A stretch of DNA of 64,000 bases from Cobetia amphilecti (GTDB lineage Bacteria; Pseudomonadota; Gammaproteobacteria; Pseudomonadales; Halomonadaceae), in the NCBI RefSeq assembly GCF_020217465.1, contig NZ_CP084115.1, positions 2,976,001-3,040,000 of the forward strand, in the 5' to 3' direction. The translations under genes were made by a program, and so were the position numbers. The notes under the pieces were generated by a model that did no database searches, was not told the origin of the DNA, and saw only the letters and a program-made list of their open reading frames with translations. This document shows positions 1 to 8,661 of this stretch, in pieces (position 1 is the first letter of the stretch; every line of letters begins with the position of its first letter).

Positions 1-114
1 TTGCAGAGCTGAAGACGTTCTGCAGAACCAGGCCGTCCTGCAGAAAACGGCAAGCCGAGACTGTGATCTGATTCAACCTAGCATCTGCTTGGTTGGCTGC
101 AAATACTATTACCC

Positions 115-130
115 TTTACGTTAACGTAAA
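115..130. promoter_or_regulatory. LiuR-type operator upstream of liuR
   Basis: A perfect 16-bp palindrome, TTTACGTTAACGTAAA, lies about 105 bp upstream of the MerR gene. A near-identical copy (one base changed) precedes liuA at 15323-15338. MerR-family LiuR regulators are known to bind palindromes in liu promoters, so this is most simply an autoregulatory site. A weak promoter reading with TTTACG as -35 and TAGTCT at 137-142 as -10 would place the operator over the -35 box. Confidence 0.75.
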
Positions 131-179
131 CAATGCTAGTCTGTAGAAAATTCACGGCCAGACGCCGCTGGCACCCACT

Positions 180-210
180 GCGCCAAGGAGCATTCCCCTC
201 TCCTTGGCGC
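180..210 (+). promoter_or_regulatory. Leader hairpin in front of liuR
   Basis: GCGCCAAGGAG (180-190) and CTCCTTGGCGC (200-210) form a perfect 11-bp stem with a 9-nt loop in the probable 5' leader of the MerR gene. There is no T-tract, so it is not a classical terminator. The stem contains a Shine-Dalgarno-like AAGGAG. Its role is unknown; it could affect translation or mRNA stability. Confidence 0.45.
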
Positions 211-236
211 GCACAGCATCCGGAGCGGCAGCGCCC

Positions 237-758
237 ATGACAGATACCATGATGACCCCAAGTCCTGACCCCAAATCCCGGGCAACGCCTGATGGCGCGA
301 CACACGATACCGGTGTGGAGTCCCTGCTGAGCACCACCAGCACCAGCGACGCCATCCGTCCGACCCAGCGCACCTGGAGCATCGGCGAGCTGGCACGGCA
401 TTTCGACGTGACCACGCGCACCATCCGCTTCTACGAGCAGGAAGGTCTGCTGCACCCGGAGCGGCGCGGTCAGACGCGCGTCTATCGCGACAAGGACCGC
501 GTGCGTCTCAAGCTGACCCTGCGCGGCAAGCGACTGGGCTTCTCGCTGGCCGAGATTCGTGAAGTGGTCGACCTCTACGACGCCGCCGACGGCGGTGGCG
601 AGAAGCAGCTCACCCGCCTGCTTGGCATCCTGAGCGAAAAGCGTGAGGGCCTTGAGCGACAGCTGCGCGATCTCACCGCCATGCAACGTGAACTGGATGA
701 CGTCGAGACACGTGCCCGCGAAGCCCTCGCCCGCCTGGCCGGCGACAGCGAGAGCTGA
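237..758 (+). CDS. liuR: MerR-family regulator, LiuR type
   Basis: A MerR-family DNA-binding protein. The winged-helix motif (SIGELARHF, then TRTIRFYEQEGLL) begins near residue 45 and is followed by a long dimerisation helix (roughly 105-160). A disordered Ser/Thr-rich extension of about 40 residues precedes the HTH. ATG 237 is chosen because GGAG lies 12 nt upstream; an in-frame TTG at 204 is an alternative. In many proteobacteria LiuR controls branched-chain amino acid catabolism and sits next to liuABCDE. Here it is 14.5 kb away from the operon, but both carry the same palindrome (115-130 and 15323-15338), which supports the assignment. Confidence 0.8.
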   Translation: MTDTMMTPSPDPKSRATPDGATHDTGVESLLSTTSTSDAIRPTQRTWSIGELARHFDVTTRTIRFYEQEGLLHPERRGQTRVYRDKDRVRLKLTLRGKRLGFSLAEIREVVDLYDAADGGGEKQLTRLLGILSEKREGLERQLRDLTAMQRELDDVETRAREALARLAGDSES

Positions 759-1039
759 TTGGAATCCACAACACCAGAACCCACTCGCGCCAGCAGCAGC
801 TATATAACTGCCGGCTACACAAGTGACAGCGACTAGACTGTCTATAGAGAATCGTCAGTAGAAAACTGACCAGCGCCTCGCGAGTGCGGGCGACAGCAGA
901 CTGCCGGAGAGCAGCGCGTCGCCCGCTGACCTCACGACAAGACGACCAAAACGACAACACTGCGTCACCGCCTCCCTGAGGCGGCTCCCCCTGACAAGCC
1001 TTGCCTCACCAATAACAACCAAGGACACAGGAAAGCACC

Positions 1040-2779
1040 ATGTCACAGGACGCCATCGCCACACGCCAGCCTGCCAGCGAAATGGCACACGCAAGCCAAT
1101 CAGCCAGCTATCTCAGCGCTACCTCCGACACCCCTCTGATGGGAGAAACCATCGGGGATTGCCTTGATCGCATCTGCGCGCGCTGGCCCGAGCGCGACGC
1201 CCTGATCAGTCGCCATCAGGGACTGCGCTACACCTGGTCCGAACTGCACGCAGAGGTCGAGCGCGTGGCGCGCGGCCTGCTGGCGATGGGCATCGAGCGC
1301 GGTGATCGCGTCGGCATCTGGGCGCCCAATCGCGCCGAATGGACGCTGATCCAGTACGCCACCGCCAAGATCGGCGTGGTGCTGGTCAATCTCAACCCGA
1401 GTTACCGCGGCCATGAACTGGCCTACGCTCTCAAGCAATCCGGTGCGGCGACGCTGATCTTCCAGTCTCGCTTCAAGGCGTCCGACTATGTGGCGATCCT
1501 CGAGGAGCTGTTCCCTGAGGCCAGGGAGGCTCGCGGCCGTGATGGCATTCACAATGGCGCGCTGCCGGACCTCAGGCGCCTGATCTGCTTCGAGGCCGAG
1601 GACGCCCTGCCCGGCATGCTCAACTGGCAGGATGTGCTCAGCGGTGCCGCTAGCGTCCCCGTCGAGACACTCGGCGAGCTGCAGGCCAGTCTGACCTTCG
1701 ATGACCCGATCAATATCCAGTACACCTCCGGCACCACCGGTGCGCCCAAGGGCGCGACCCTCTCGCACCACAACATCCTCAACAATGGCTTCTTCGTCGC
1801 CGAGCGCATGAATCTCAGCGAGCACGACAAGCTGGTGATGCCGGTGCCGCTCTATCACTGCTTCGGCATGGTGATGGGCAATCTGGGCTGCCTGACCCAC
1901 GGCGCCGCCATCGTCTATCCGGAAGCGGGCTTCGATCCGCTGGCCACCCTGCAGGCGGTCAGCGAGGAGAGCGCCACCGCGATGTTCGGCGTGCCGACGA
2001 TGTTCATCGCCGAACTCGAACACCCGCGCTTCGCCGAATTCGACCTCACCAGCCTGCGCACCGGTACCATGGCCGGCTCCATCTGCCCCATCGAGGTGAT
2101 GCGCCAGGTCATCGAACGCATGCACATGCGCGAGGTCACCATCGCCTACGGCATGACCGAGACCAGTCCGGTCAGCCTGCAGACCACGCGTGAGGCGCCG
2201 CTGGACAAGCGCGTCTCCACCGTCGGTACCCTGCACCCGCATCTGGAGATCAAGATCATCGACCCTGACAGCGGGCGCGTGGTGCCAGTCGGCGAGAAGG
2301 GCGAGCTGTGCACGCGGGGCTACAGCGTGATGCTGGGCTACTGGAACAACCCGGAGGCCACCGCCAAGGCCATCGATGCCGGCCGCTGGATGCATACCGG
2401 CGACCTCGCTACGCTGGATGAAGACGGCTACGTGACGATCGTGGGACGTATCAAGGACATGATCATCCGCGGGGGCGAGAACATCTATCCGCGCGAGATC
2501 GAGGACTTCCTCTACACCCACCCTGCGGTGTCGGACGTACAGGTGATCGGCGTGCCCGATGAGCGGTATGGCGAGGAAGTGATGGCATGGGTCAAGCTCA
2601 AGGAAGGCGAGCAGCTCGATGAACCGGCGCTCAAGGCGTTCTGCCAGGGACGTATCGCTCACTTCAAGGTGCCGCGCTACATCAAGTTCGTGGAGGAATT
2701 CCCGATGACCGTGACCGGCAAGATCCAGAAGTTCAAGATGCGCGAGGCCGCGACGCAAGAACTGGGACTGGCCAGGTGA
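1040..2779 (+). CDS. Acyl-CoA synthetase, AMP-binding (fatty-acyl-CoA ligase type)
   Basis: A 579-residue adenylate-forming enzyme that activates a carboxylic acid to its CoA thioester with ATP. The P-loop motif [11 protein letters not shown] is near residue 230, [10 protein letters not shown] near 370, and the C-terminal lysine motif [11 protein letters not shown] near 560. It belongs to the medium/long-chain ligase group often found in LiuR regulons. The exact substrate cannot be read from sequence. ATG 1040 has an AGGA 12-15 nt upstream. It follows liuR on the same strand after a 281-bp gap, and its stop overlaps the next gene, which implies co-translation. No LiuR palindrome was seen directly in front of it. 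Confidence 0.85.
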   Translation: MSQDAIATRQPASEMAHASQSASYLSATSDTPLMGETIGDCLDRICARWPERDALISRHQGLRYTWSELHAEVERVARGLLAMGIERGDRVGIWAPNRAEWTLIQYATAKIGVVLVNLNPSYRGHELAYALKQSGAATLIFQSRFKASDYVAILEELFPEAREARGRDGIHNGALPDLRRLICFEAEDALPGMLNWQDVLSGAASVPVETLGELQASLTFDDPINIQYTSGTTGAPKGATLSHHNILNNGFFVAERMNLSEHDKLVMPVPLYHCFGMVMGNLGCLTHGAAIVYPEAGFDPLATLQAVSEESATAMFGVPTMFIAELEHPRFAEFDLTSLRTGTMAGSICPIEVMRQVIERMHMREVTIAYGMTETSPVSLQTTREAPLDKRVSTVGTLHPHLEIKIIDPDSGRVVPVGEKGELCTRGYSVMLGYWNNPEATAKAIDAGRWMHTGDLATLDEDGYVTIVGRIKDMIIRGGENIYPREIEDFLYTHPAVSDVQVIGVPDERYGEEVMAWVKLKEGEQLDEPALKAFCQGRIAHFKVPRYIKFVEEFPMTVTGKIQKFKMREAATQELGLAR

Positions 2780-3771
2780 GCACGTCACGTGAGGAGGAGG
2801 ATGACGCCCCCGCCACACGCCACCTGAGCAGCGCTCGTCAGCAGGTCGCCCACTATGCGGCGAGCCACCATCATGCGGCCCTCGACGAGGCACTCGAGAC
2901 GCTGATCGACACCCACCCGAGCGGCGAACTGCCGATCATGGCACTGGCCGGGCTGGACCAACTGCATCTGGGGGGCGTGACAGGCACCCGCGAGCTGCTG
3001 GCCCTCGCCCGGCTGGAACCCCGGCCGCGGGGGCTGGCGATGCTCGAACTCGGCGCCGGCCTTGGCGGGCTGGCGCGCCATATTGCCAGCCAGTCGCGTG
3101 ACGCAGGCGCGGACCACCACATCACCACGCTGGATCTCTCGAGCAGCCTCTGCGAGCTGGCGATCGCCCTCAACCGGGCCACCGGACTGCGCGAGTCGAT
3201 TCGCGTGCTGGAGGGCGATGCCTGCTACCCCGAGCTGCATCCGGCACTGTCAGGCCGCCGCTTTGATCGCCTCTTCAGCCAGCACCTGCTGGTGCATCTG
3301 AGCGACAAGGTCAGCACGCTCACCCAGTGGCATGACTGTCTCGAGCAGGATGGCTATCTCCTGCTGCACGAGCCGGTGCTCAGCGTGCAGGCGCAGGCGT
3401 TTGGCGAGCGCCCTGCCCTGCCACTGCCCTGGGCGCTGTCACCGCGCGGCGACCAGCTGGCCAGTTGCGAGGAGTTGCATGAGGCGATGGCCAGCAGTGG
3501 CTTCGAGGTCGATGCCCATGTCGAGCTGACCGATCAGGTGCTGAGCTGGCAGGCGCGCCGCATGCGCGAGAGCACCAGCGAGCAACCCAGCGCCTACCGG
3601 GATGATGCGCCTGCGCCCTCGCCGGCCATGCTGGCCGCCCGCGGCCTGACGCCGGAACTGGTGTTCGGCCCGGCCTTTTCCCAGATGCAACGCAACCTGA
3701 TGCTGGCCCTTGAAGCCGGCTGGCTGGAGGTTCACCTGTGGCGCCTGCGCAGGCGTCCTGCCAAACAGTGA
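2776..3771 (+). CDS. Class I SAM-dependent methyltransferase
   Basis: A 331-residue protein with a Rossmann methyltransferase core. The SAM-binding motif I is [14 protein letters not shown] (about residues 96-109), followed by an acidic TLDLS strand and a [13 protein letters not shown] segment. An N-terminal extension of about 65 residues contains a His/Ala-rich helix. The GTG start overlaps the stop of the acyl-CoA synthetase by 4 nt (GTGA), so translation is probably coupled. The methyl acceptor is unknown. Pairing with an acyl-CoA ligase hints at a small lipid or acyl substrate, but that is inference only. Confidence 0.7.
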   Translation: MSTSREEEDDAPATRHLSSARQQVAHYAASHHHAALDEALETLIDTHPSGELPIMALAGLDQLHLGGVTGTRELLALARLEPRPRGLAMLELGAGLGGLARHIASQSRDAGADHHITTLDLSSSLCELAIALNRATGLRESIRVLEGDACYPELHPALSGRRFDRLFSQHLLVHLSDKVSTLTQWHDCLEQDGYLLLHEPVLSVQAQAFGERPALPLPWALSPRGDQLASCEELHEAMASSGFEVDAHVELTDQVLSWQARRMRESTSEQPSAYRDDAPAPSPAMLAARGLTPELVFGPAFSQMQRNLMLALEAGWLEVHLWRLRRRPAKQ

Positions 3772-3882
3772 AGGGCGCGATGAATCAGTAGAACTCACCG
3801 CAGGGATGCGGCGAGGAAAAAATTAGGAAACAGCGCTCGCAAATGACTGGCATCCGCCTGCCTCAACCGTTATTCTTGCCAG

Positions 3883-4131
3883 TACAGTCCCGTTCGGGGG
3901 ATAAGCCGTTCGTTACCCGTCAGCATGTGAGGGTAATGTGCCCGACATGATGACCGCATTGCTTCGTGTTTCATCGATACCCACGAGTCAGTGCAACGTT
4001 TCCCGATGCTCGCGCAACGTTTCTCCGGGAATCTGTTCATCAAGGGCGTGATCTGATCAATCACTCCCAACAGCATCAAAGATTCCCTCACGGGAAAACC
4101 GAAAGGGCCTCCACTTGGAGGCCCTTTTTTT
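3883..4131 (+). ncRNA. Candidate structured small RNA
   Basis: No credible protein-coding frame exists between 3772 and 4197, yet the stretch looks like an RNA gene. There is a promoter-like TGGCAT (3848-3853), 17 bp, then TATTCT (3871-3876). A short CCC/GGGGG hairpin sits near the predicted 5' end. A hairpin CGTTACCC (3911-3918) with GGGTAATG (3931-3938) follows, then a TTCCC/GGGAA hairpin near 4083-4096, and finally a strong intrinsic terminator. I do not recognise a known family. It could instead be a long 3' UTR of the methyltransferase gene. Confidence 0.45.
4102..4131 (+). terminator. Strong intrinsic terminator
   Basis: A 12-bp stem AAAGGGCCTCCA / TGGAGGCCCTTT with a 2-nt apex is followed by a run of Ts to 4131. 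It ends the candidate small RNA. It also faces the end of the minus-strand pxp operon but has only a short T-run in that direction. Confidence 0.85.
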
Positions 4132-4197
4132 GTCTGCACGCTTCGGTCTAGTCACTCTGGCCTGCAGGCGTCGAGCTGACAGCTTCGCTGCAGCGCA

Positions 4198-5160
4198 TCA
4201 CGACTGCCAACCGGCCAGCACCTCGAGGTGATCACGACGCGCCTGACCCGGTGTCACGGCCGCCAGTCGCACCCGGGTGCCCGGCACACATTGCCCGAGC
4301 TGTGCGCAGGCCAGTGGCGTCAGCGCGCCAAGGCGCGGATAGCCGCCGATGGTCTGGCGATCATTGAGCAATATGATGGGCTGACCATCGGCCGGCACCT
4401 GCACGGCGCCCAGCGGGATGCCCTCGGACACCATGCCCGCCCCTTCACGCTCGAGACGCGGGCCGGTCAGGCGCACGCCCATGCGATCGGCGCGCCCATC
4501 CACCGCCCATTCGCTGTTGAAGGCGCGATAGAGGCTGTCGCCACTGAACTCGGCGATCTGCGCCCCCACGACCAGCGGCAACTCCAGCGCCTCGCCTTCC
4601 TTGGGGGTCAGCGACTGTTGCCATGCCTGTGCCGAGGCCGGCAGCTCGCGCAGCGACAGCTCATTGCTGGCAGCGGTCAGCACATCACCGCTGGCCAGGG
4701 CCCGCCCTTCGCCATCCAGCCCGCCGAGGCCGTCACGCACCGTGCTGGCGGCACTGCCCAGCACCGGGGCGACATCCAGACCTCCGGGGAAGGCCAGATA
4801 GGCGCGCAGCCCGGCGACGGGACGCTCGAACTTGAGCTGCTGTCCGCTGGTCACCTCGAAGGCCTGACCCGGCGCGAGCGCCTCGCCGTCGAGGGTCGCG
4901 GCCAGGTCCGCGCCGCACAGCGCCAGGGTGCCGGACTGCTCGACCTTGAGCAGCAAGCCGCCGCCCATGGTGATCTCGAGTCCCGGCGCGTCATGGGCGT
5001 TGCCCAGCAGCCAGTTGGCCCAGCCCAGCGACACCCAGTCCGCCGCGCCGCCCTGGGTCACGCCCAGATGACGCACGCCCAGACGGCCAGCGTCCTGCAC
5101 CAGTGCCAGGGCACCACTGCGTTCGACGCGCAGCGTCGTCTTCGTCTTCACGTCGCTCAT
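4198..5160 (-). CDS. pxpC: 5-oxoprolinase subunit C (biotin-dependent carboxyltransferase family)
   Basis: A 320-residue protein of the KipA/PxpC family (carboxyltransferase-domain fold, CT_A_B). With PxpA and PxpB it hydrolyses 5-oxoproline (pyroglutamate) to glutamate at the cost of ATP. Typical motifs are VQDAGRLGVRHLGVTQGGAAD near the N-terminus and SEGIPLGAVQVPADGQPI, LLNDRQTIGGYP in the second half. ATG 5160 overlaps the stop of pxpB by 4 nt, so the two are translationally coupled. It is the last gene of the pxpABC operon; the nearest downstream hairpin is the terminator at 4102-4131. Confidence 0.9.
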   Translation of the reverse strand: MSDVKTKTTLRVERSGALALVQDAGRLGVRHLGVTQGGAADWVSLGWANWLLGNAHDAPGLEITMGGGLLLKVEQSGTLALCGADLAATLDGEALAPGQAFEVTSGQQLKFERPVAGLRAYLAFPGGLDVAPVLGSAASTVRDGLGGLDGEGRALASGDVLTAASNELSLRELPASAQAWQQSLTPKEGEALELPLVVGAQIAEFSGDSLYRAFNSEWAVDGRADRMGVRLTGPRLEREGAGMVSEGIPLGAVQVPADGQPIILLNDRQTIGGYPRLGALTPLACAQLGQCVPGTRVRLAAVTPGQARRDHLEVLAGWQS

Positions 5161-5903
5161 GCGCGCTCCTCCAGCGGGGTGACATCGCCGCCCAGGCGAA
5201 CGAATTCCTCTCGGCTCACTGAGACAAAGCGCACGCGATCACCGGGCATGAAACGACTGGACGGTTCACCGGCCTCGTTGCGCTCGAACAGGGTAATGGG
5301 CGTTCGGCCCAGAATGTTCCAGCCACCGGGTGAGCGAGACGGGTAGATGGCGGCCTGACGGTCGGCGATGCCGACGCTGCCGGGGGCGATCTTCTGGCGC
5401 GGCGTCTTGAGGCGCGGTGTGGTCAGCGCCTCTTCCAGCACGCCCATGAAGGCGAAACCGGGCGCGAAGCCGAGGGCGAACACGCAGTAGTCATGCGCCC
5501 CGTGACGCTCGATCAGCGCCTCGACGCTGATGCCCAGCCGCGCGGCGATCGGCGCCAGCTCCGGCCCGACACTGTCGTCATACCAGACGGGCACTTCATG
5601 CAGCTGGCCCTGCTGGCCACTGCCCGGCGCGAGATCCGCCAGCGCAGCCTGAATGCGGGCACGCGCCTCGCCTTCTTCCAGCGCGGCCACATCGTAGTGC
5701 AGCAGCAGCGTGGTGTAGGACGGCACCAGATCGACCAGCGCCGCGCCGAAGGCCTCACGCAGCGCACTGTCGGCGGCCAGCACCCAGGCCATGTTGGATT
5801 CCTCGATGCGATCGAACAGCCGGATGATCAGCGAGTCCATGCCGACGGTCTCGAGGCGCAGTTGCGGTGACGTGCCACGGCCGTGGCTGTCAGCCCCCGC
5901 CAT
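5157..5903 (-). CDS. pxpB: 5-oxoprolinase subunit B (allophanate hydrolase subunit 1 family)
   Basis: A 248-residue protein of the KipI/PxpB family (CT_C_D domain). Family signatures include HYCVFALGFAPGFAFMG-like residues (here HDYCVFALGFAPGFAFMG), TPRLKTPRQKIAPGSVGIA and SPGGWNILGRTP. It acts with PxpA and PxpC in the 5-oxoprolinase complex. Its ATG shares one base with the stop of pxpA (TGATG), and its stop overlaps pxpC by 4 nt. An internal ATG at residue 22 is an alternative start, but the TGATG coupling favours 5903. Confidence 0.9.
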   Translation of the reverse strand: MAGADSHGRGTSPQLRLETVGMDSLIIRLFDRIEESNMAWVLAADSALREAFGAALVDLVPSYTTLLLHYDVAALEEGEARARIQAALADLAPGSGQQGQLHEVPVWYDDSVGPELAPIAARLGISVEALIERHGAHDYCVFALGFAPGFAFMGVLEEALTTPRLKTPRQKIAPGSVGIADRQAAIYPSRSPGGWNILGRTPITLFERNEAGEPSSRFMPGDRVRFVSVSREEFVRLGGDVTPLEERA

Positions 5904-6670
5904 CAGGCACCCGCCAACGTATCGAAGGCTTCACGGATGGCGCGCACCGCGGCCACGGACTCGACGTTGTCACCGTGCACGCACAGCGTATCGGCGGACA
6001 GCACCAGGTCACCGCCGCTGCTGTCGGTCAGCGCTTCACCACGCGCCAGCGTCACGGACTGGGCGATGATCACCTCGCTGTCGTGATGCACGGCGCCCGG
6101 CTCTCGGCGCGACACCAGGTGGCCACGTGAGTCGTAGGCGCGGTCGGCGAAGGCCTCGAACCACAGCGTGATGCCCATCTCGTCGGCCAGCGCCTGCATC
6201 GGCGCGGGGTTGGCGGTCGCCATCACCATCAGCGGCAGGCTGGCGTCATAACGCACCACGGCCTGCATGACGGCGCGCAGCAGCGTCGGGTCGGCGGCCA
6301 TGTCGTTGTAGAGCGCACCATGCGGCTTCACGTACTGGACACGAGTGCCTTCGGCGCGACAGATGCCATCGAGCGCGCCGATCTGATAGAGCAGCATGTC
6401 CTCGACCTCGGCAGGCGAACACGCCATCGAGCGACGGCCGAAGCCTTGCAGGTCCGGATAGGCCGGGTGCGCACCGATGCGCACGTCATGCTTGACCGCC
6501 AGACGCACGGTGCGGCGCATGATGCTGGGGTCGGAGGCGTGGAAACCACAGGCGATATTGGCGCAGTCGACGAAGGGCATGACCTCTTCATCCAGACCGA
6601 TCTTCCAGTTGCCGAAGCTTTCGCCCATATCGCAGTTGAGCAGGGGGAGGGAGGGAGCAGAGCGGGACAT
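5903..6670 (-). CDS. pxpA: 5-oxoprolinase subunit A (LamB/YcsF family)
   Basis: A 255-residue LamB/YcsF-family protein and first gene of pxpABC. It has the family motifs [13 protein letters not shown] at the N-terminus, [28 protein letters not shown] and [11 protein letters not shown], which hold the conserved metal/active-site residues of the polysaccharide-deacetylase-like barrel. It helps convert 5-oxoproline, a damage product of glutamine and glutathione, to glutamate. The palindrome at 6770-6785, 100 bp upstream, is shared with the TRAP operon promoter at 8549-8564 and probably binds the neighbouring LysR protein. Confidence 0.92.
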   Translation of the reverse strand: MSRSAPSLPLLNCDMGESFGNWKIGLDEEVMPFVDCANIACGFHASDPSIMRRTVRLAVKHDVRIGAHPAYPDLQGFGRRSMACSPAEVEDMLLYQIGALDGICRAEGTRVQYVKPHGALYNDMAADPTLLRAVMQAVVRYDASLPLMVMATANPAPMQALADEMGITLWFEAFADRAYDSRGHLVSRREPGAVHHDSEVIIAQSVTLARGEALTDSSGGDLVLSADTLCVHGDNVESVAAVRAIREAFDTLAGA

Positions 6671-6769
6671 AGCGGAACCTCACAGGTCAGATCTTGTGTG
6701 TTGTTATGCCTCCACTCTATGTAAGGGGCCGCCTTGGTATCCAATCGTATTTTATGATTCGTCATATCG

Positions 6770-6785
6770 GTGAAATCTTTCATCG
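6770..6785. promoter_or_regulatory. Putative LysR operator, pxp side
   Basis: GTGAAATCTTTCATCG contains the inverted repeat TGAAA-TC-TTTCA and lies 100-115 bp upstream of pxpA. The copy at 8549-8564 differs only in the two central bases and lies 98-113 bp upstream of the TRAP operon. The two sites flank the LysR gene, as expected for its operators. Confidence 0.6.
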
Positions 6786-6952
6786 TCTTGCGCCATGAAA
6801 GCACCGGCCGTGTATCGCTTGCCCGACAGAGCGCGTCATGCTTCTGTCTTGGGCGAGCCGAGCGGTGATTTCAGGGCCTGCCACCCAGTCCACCGCTGGT
6901 CTGAAGTCATTCTTTGCTCAGCCGAATCCCCAACAACAACAGGAGTTTCACC

Positions 6953-7393
6953 ATGGCCGTCAGCGACCCGTTCCACCTCGCCATCCAGGTCCGCGATATC
7001 GCCGAGGCACGCCGTTTCTATGGCGAGTTTCTGGGCTGCCCCGAGGGCCGCTCGTCCGATAGCTGGGTCGATTTCGACCTCTATGGCCATCAGTTCGTCT
7101 GTCACCTGAACCCGGCACTGGCCGACCCGGCAAGCGCTGTCGCTCAGCACCGCAATCCGGTCGATGGCCATGGCGTGCCGGTGCCGCACTTCGGCGTGGT
7201 ACTGGAGATGGACGCCTGGCAAGCGCTGGCGGACCGCCTCATCGCCGAGGGCGTCACCTTCGAGATCGAACCCCATATCCGCTTCAAGGGCGAACCCGGC
7301 GAACAGGCAACGATGTTCTTCCTCGACCCCACTGGCAATGCACTGGAATTCAAGGCCTTCAAGGACCGCGAGAGCCAGCTGTTTCGCAAATGA
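6953..7393 (+). CDS. VOC-superfamily (glyoxalase/dioxygenase-like) protein
   Basis: A 146-residue protein with the paired beta-alpha-beta-beta-beta modules of the vicinal-oxygen-chelate superfamily. Candidate metal ligands are a His in the opening segment (DPFHLAIQVRDI), a His in VPHFGVVLEM and a Glu in GNALEFKAF near the C-terminus. ATG 6953 is chosen because AGGAG lies 8 nt upstream; an upstream in-frame start at 6914 has no such site. Its reaction is unknown. It sits between pxpABC and the LysR gene and may share their regulation. Confidence 0.8.
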   Translation: MAVSDPFHLAIQVRDIAEARRFYGEFLGCPEGRSSDSWVDFDLYGHQFVCHLNPALADPASAVAQHRNPVDGHGVPVPHFGVVLEMDAWQALADRLIAEGVTFEIEPHIRFKGEPGEQATMFFLDPTGNALEFKAFKDRESQLFRK

Positions 7394-7444
7394 CGTAAGC
7401 GACCCGCGCAAGCGTGAGAGCCCGCGCCCGGCCTGACGCGGGCC

Positions 7445-7520
7445 ATGCCCCGTGATGAAAGCTGACGCCCCGCGCTGCATGCGGCAAGATGGGCGGTCTT
7501 CACGATTCATCACGGGGCAT
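7445..7520. repeat. 15-bp perfect inverted repeat in the LysR leader
   Basis: ATGCCCCGTGATGAA (7445-7459) is the exact reverse complement of TTCATCACGGGGCAT (7506-7520), separated by 46 bp. The right arm ends 5 bp before the LysR start codon and contains its GGGG Shine-Dalgarno-like sequence, so a folded mRNA would hide the ribosome site. The arms also include TTCATC, similar to the half-site of the proposed LysR operator, so DNA binding is the alternative explanation. Confidence 0.7.
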
Positions 7521-7525
7521 CTGCC

Positions 7526-8437
7526 ATGTTCGACTTCAAGGAACTCGAGGCCTTCGTCTGGGTGGTCCGGCTTGGCTCGTTCCGCAAGGGCGCGACCAAG
7601 CTTCACCTGACCCAGCCCTCCATCTCGGACCGCATCAACCGCCTGGAAGCCACCGTCGGCGAATCCCTGCTGGAACGCGCCACCCGCCCCATCCAGCCCA
7701 CCCTGCGCGGGCGAGAGTTCTTCGCCCACGCCGAGCGCCTGCTCAGTGGCCGCGACGAAGCCATGCGCCTGTTTCAGGAAGAAGGCGCCTTCTCAGGCAC
7801 CCTGCGTCTGGGCGTGATCGAGACCATCGCCAACAGCTGGTTCCCCGCCTTCATGCGCCAGCTGGCCGAACGCTATCCCAAGCTGACGCTGGAAATGACC
7901 GTCGATATCTCGCCCTCCCTGCATCAGCGTCTGGCCGACAACGATCTCGACATGCTGTTCGCGATGGACAGCGCCGCCATGGGGCCCTACGCCACCCAGA
8001 CTCCGCTGTGCACCTTCGAGATGGGCATGTTCGCCTCGCCGACCCTCGCCGGGCAGCTGGCCGAGGATGGCGAGCGCTTCGCCTCCACGCCATTCATCTC
8101 CTTCAGCAAGCAGGCGCGCCCCTATACCGAGCTGGTCAGCTATCTGTCGGAACAGGGCATCACCCAGCCCAAGGTGCACTGCACCAGCACCCTGATGACC
8201 ATCCTGCGCATGAGCAGCGAAGGGCTCGGCATCGGCGTACTGCCGGTCGCCACGGTGGAGGATGTCATCAGCCACGGCGAACTGGTGCGTCTGCCACTCA
8301 CGACCCCATTGCCGCCAATGGTCTATGAAGCCATCTGGCGCAATGCCAACTATCCCAATTTCTGCGCCAGCGTGGCACGCCTCGGCCGCCAGTGTGCCGA
8401 GACCTACTCGCAGCAACACGCGCATTCCGATCCCTGA
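7526..8437 (+). CDS. LysR-family transcriptional regulator
   Basis: A 303-residue LysR-type regulator. The N-terminal winged HTH (residues 1-60: FVWVVRLGSFRKGATKLHLT, then QPSISDRINRLEA) is followed by the periplasmic-binding-like effector domain (about 90-295, starting SGTLRLGVIETIANSW). It stands between the divergent pxpABC operon and the TRAP operon. Both promoters have the palindrome TGAAA-NN-TTTCA about 100 bp upstream, so it probably controls both. The effector is not readable from sequence; 5-oxoproline or a related compound is a reasonable guess from context. Confidence 0.85.
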   Translation: MFDFKELEAFVWVVRLGSFRKGATKLHLTQPSISDRINRLEATVGESLLERATRPIQPTLRGREFFAHAERLLSGRDEAMRLFQEEGAFSGTLRLGVIETIANSWFPAFMRQLAERYPKLTLEMTVDISPSLHQRLADNDLDMLFAMDSAAMGPYATQTPLCTFEMGMFASPTLAGQLAEDGERFASTPFISFSKQARPYTELVSYLSEQGITQPKVHCTSTLMTILRMSSEGLGIGVLPVATVEDVISHGELVRLPLTTPLPPMVYEAIWRNANYPNFCASVARLGRQCAETYSQQHAHSDP

Positions 8438-8548
8438 TCAGGCCGCCTGCCATGCGCTGAGTCAGGGTTGATCGCGCCCTGCCCTGCATCAGATCAGCGT
8501 CAGACCAAGGTCTAACAATATCGTCAAAGGCTTTCATGCGACGACACT

Positions 8549-8564
8549 GTGAAAGATTTCATCG
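8549..8564. promoter_or_regulatory. Putative LysR operator, TRAP side
   Basis: GTGAAAGATTTCATCG is the partner of the site at 6770-6785, identical except for the two central bases, and lies 98-113 bp upstream of the TRAP binding-protein gene. A weaker related sequence, TCAAAGGCTTTCA, lies just upstream at 8523-8535, which would fit the two-site arrangement usual for LysR proteins. Confidence 0.6.
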
Positions 8565-8661
8565 ATACTACGCATCAGAATTAACGATTGGACGGGATGG
8601 CCCGTCGCTTGAAGAATGAAATTGTCTGCCGACAACATTCAATAATAATGAGGAACAAGAC

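Noticed and set aside
1100-2893. Long minus-strand frame opposite the acyl-CoA synthetase
   Set aside because: Typical antisense frame of GC-rich coding DNA: His/Asp/Gly/Ala-rich with no domain.
3870-4139. Small open frames on both strands of the 3.8-4.15 kb gap
   Set aside because: They cross the terminator hairpin, have no ribosome site and compete with a better RNA explanation.
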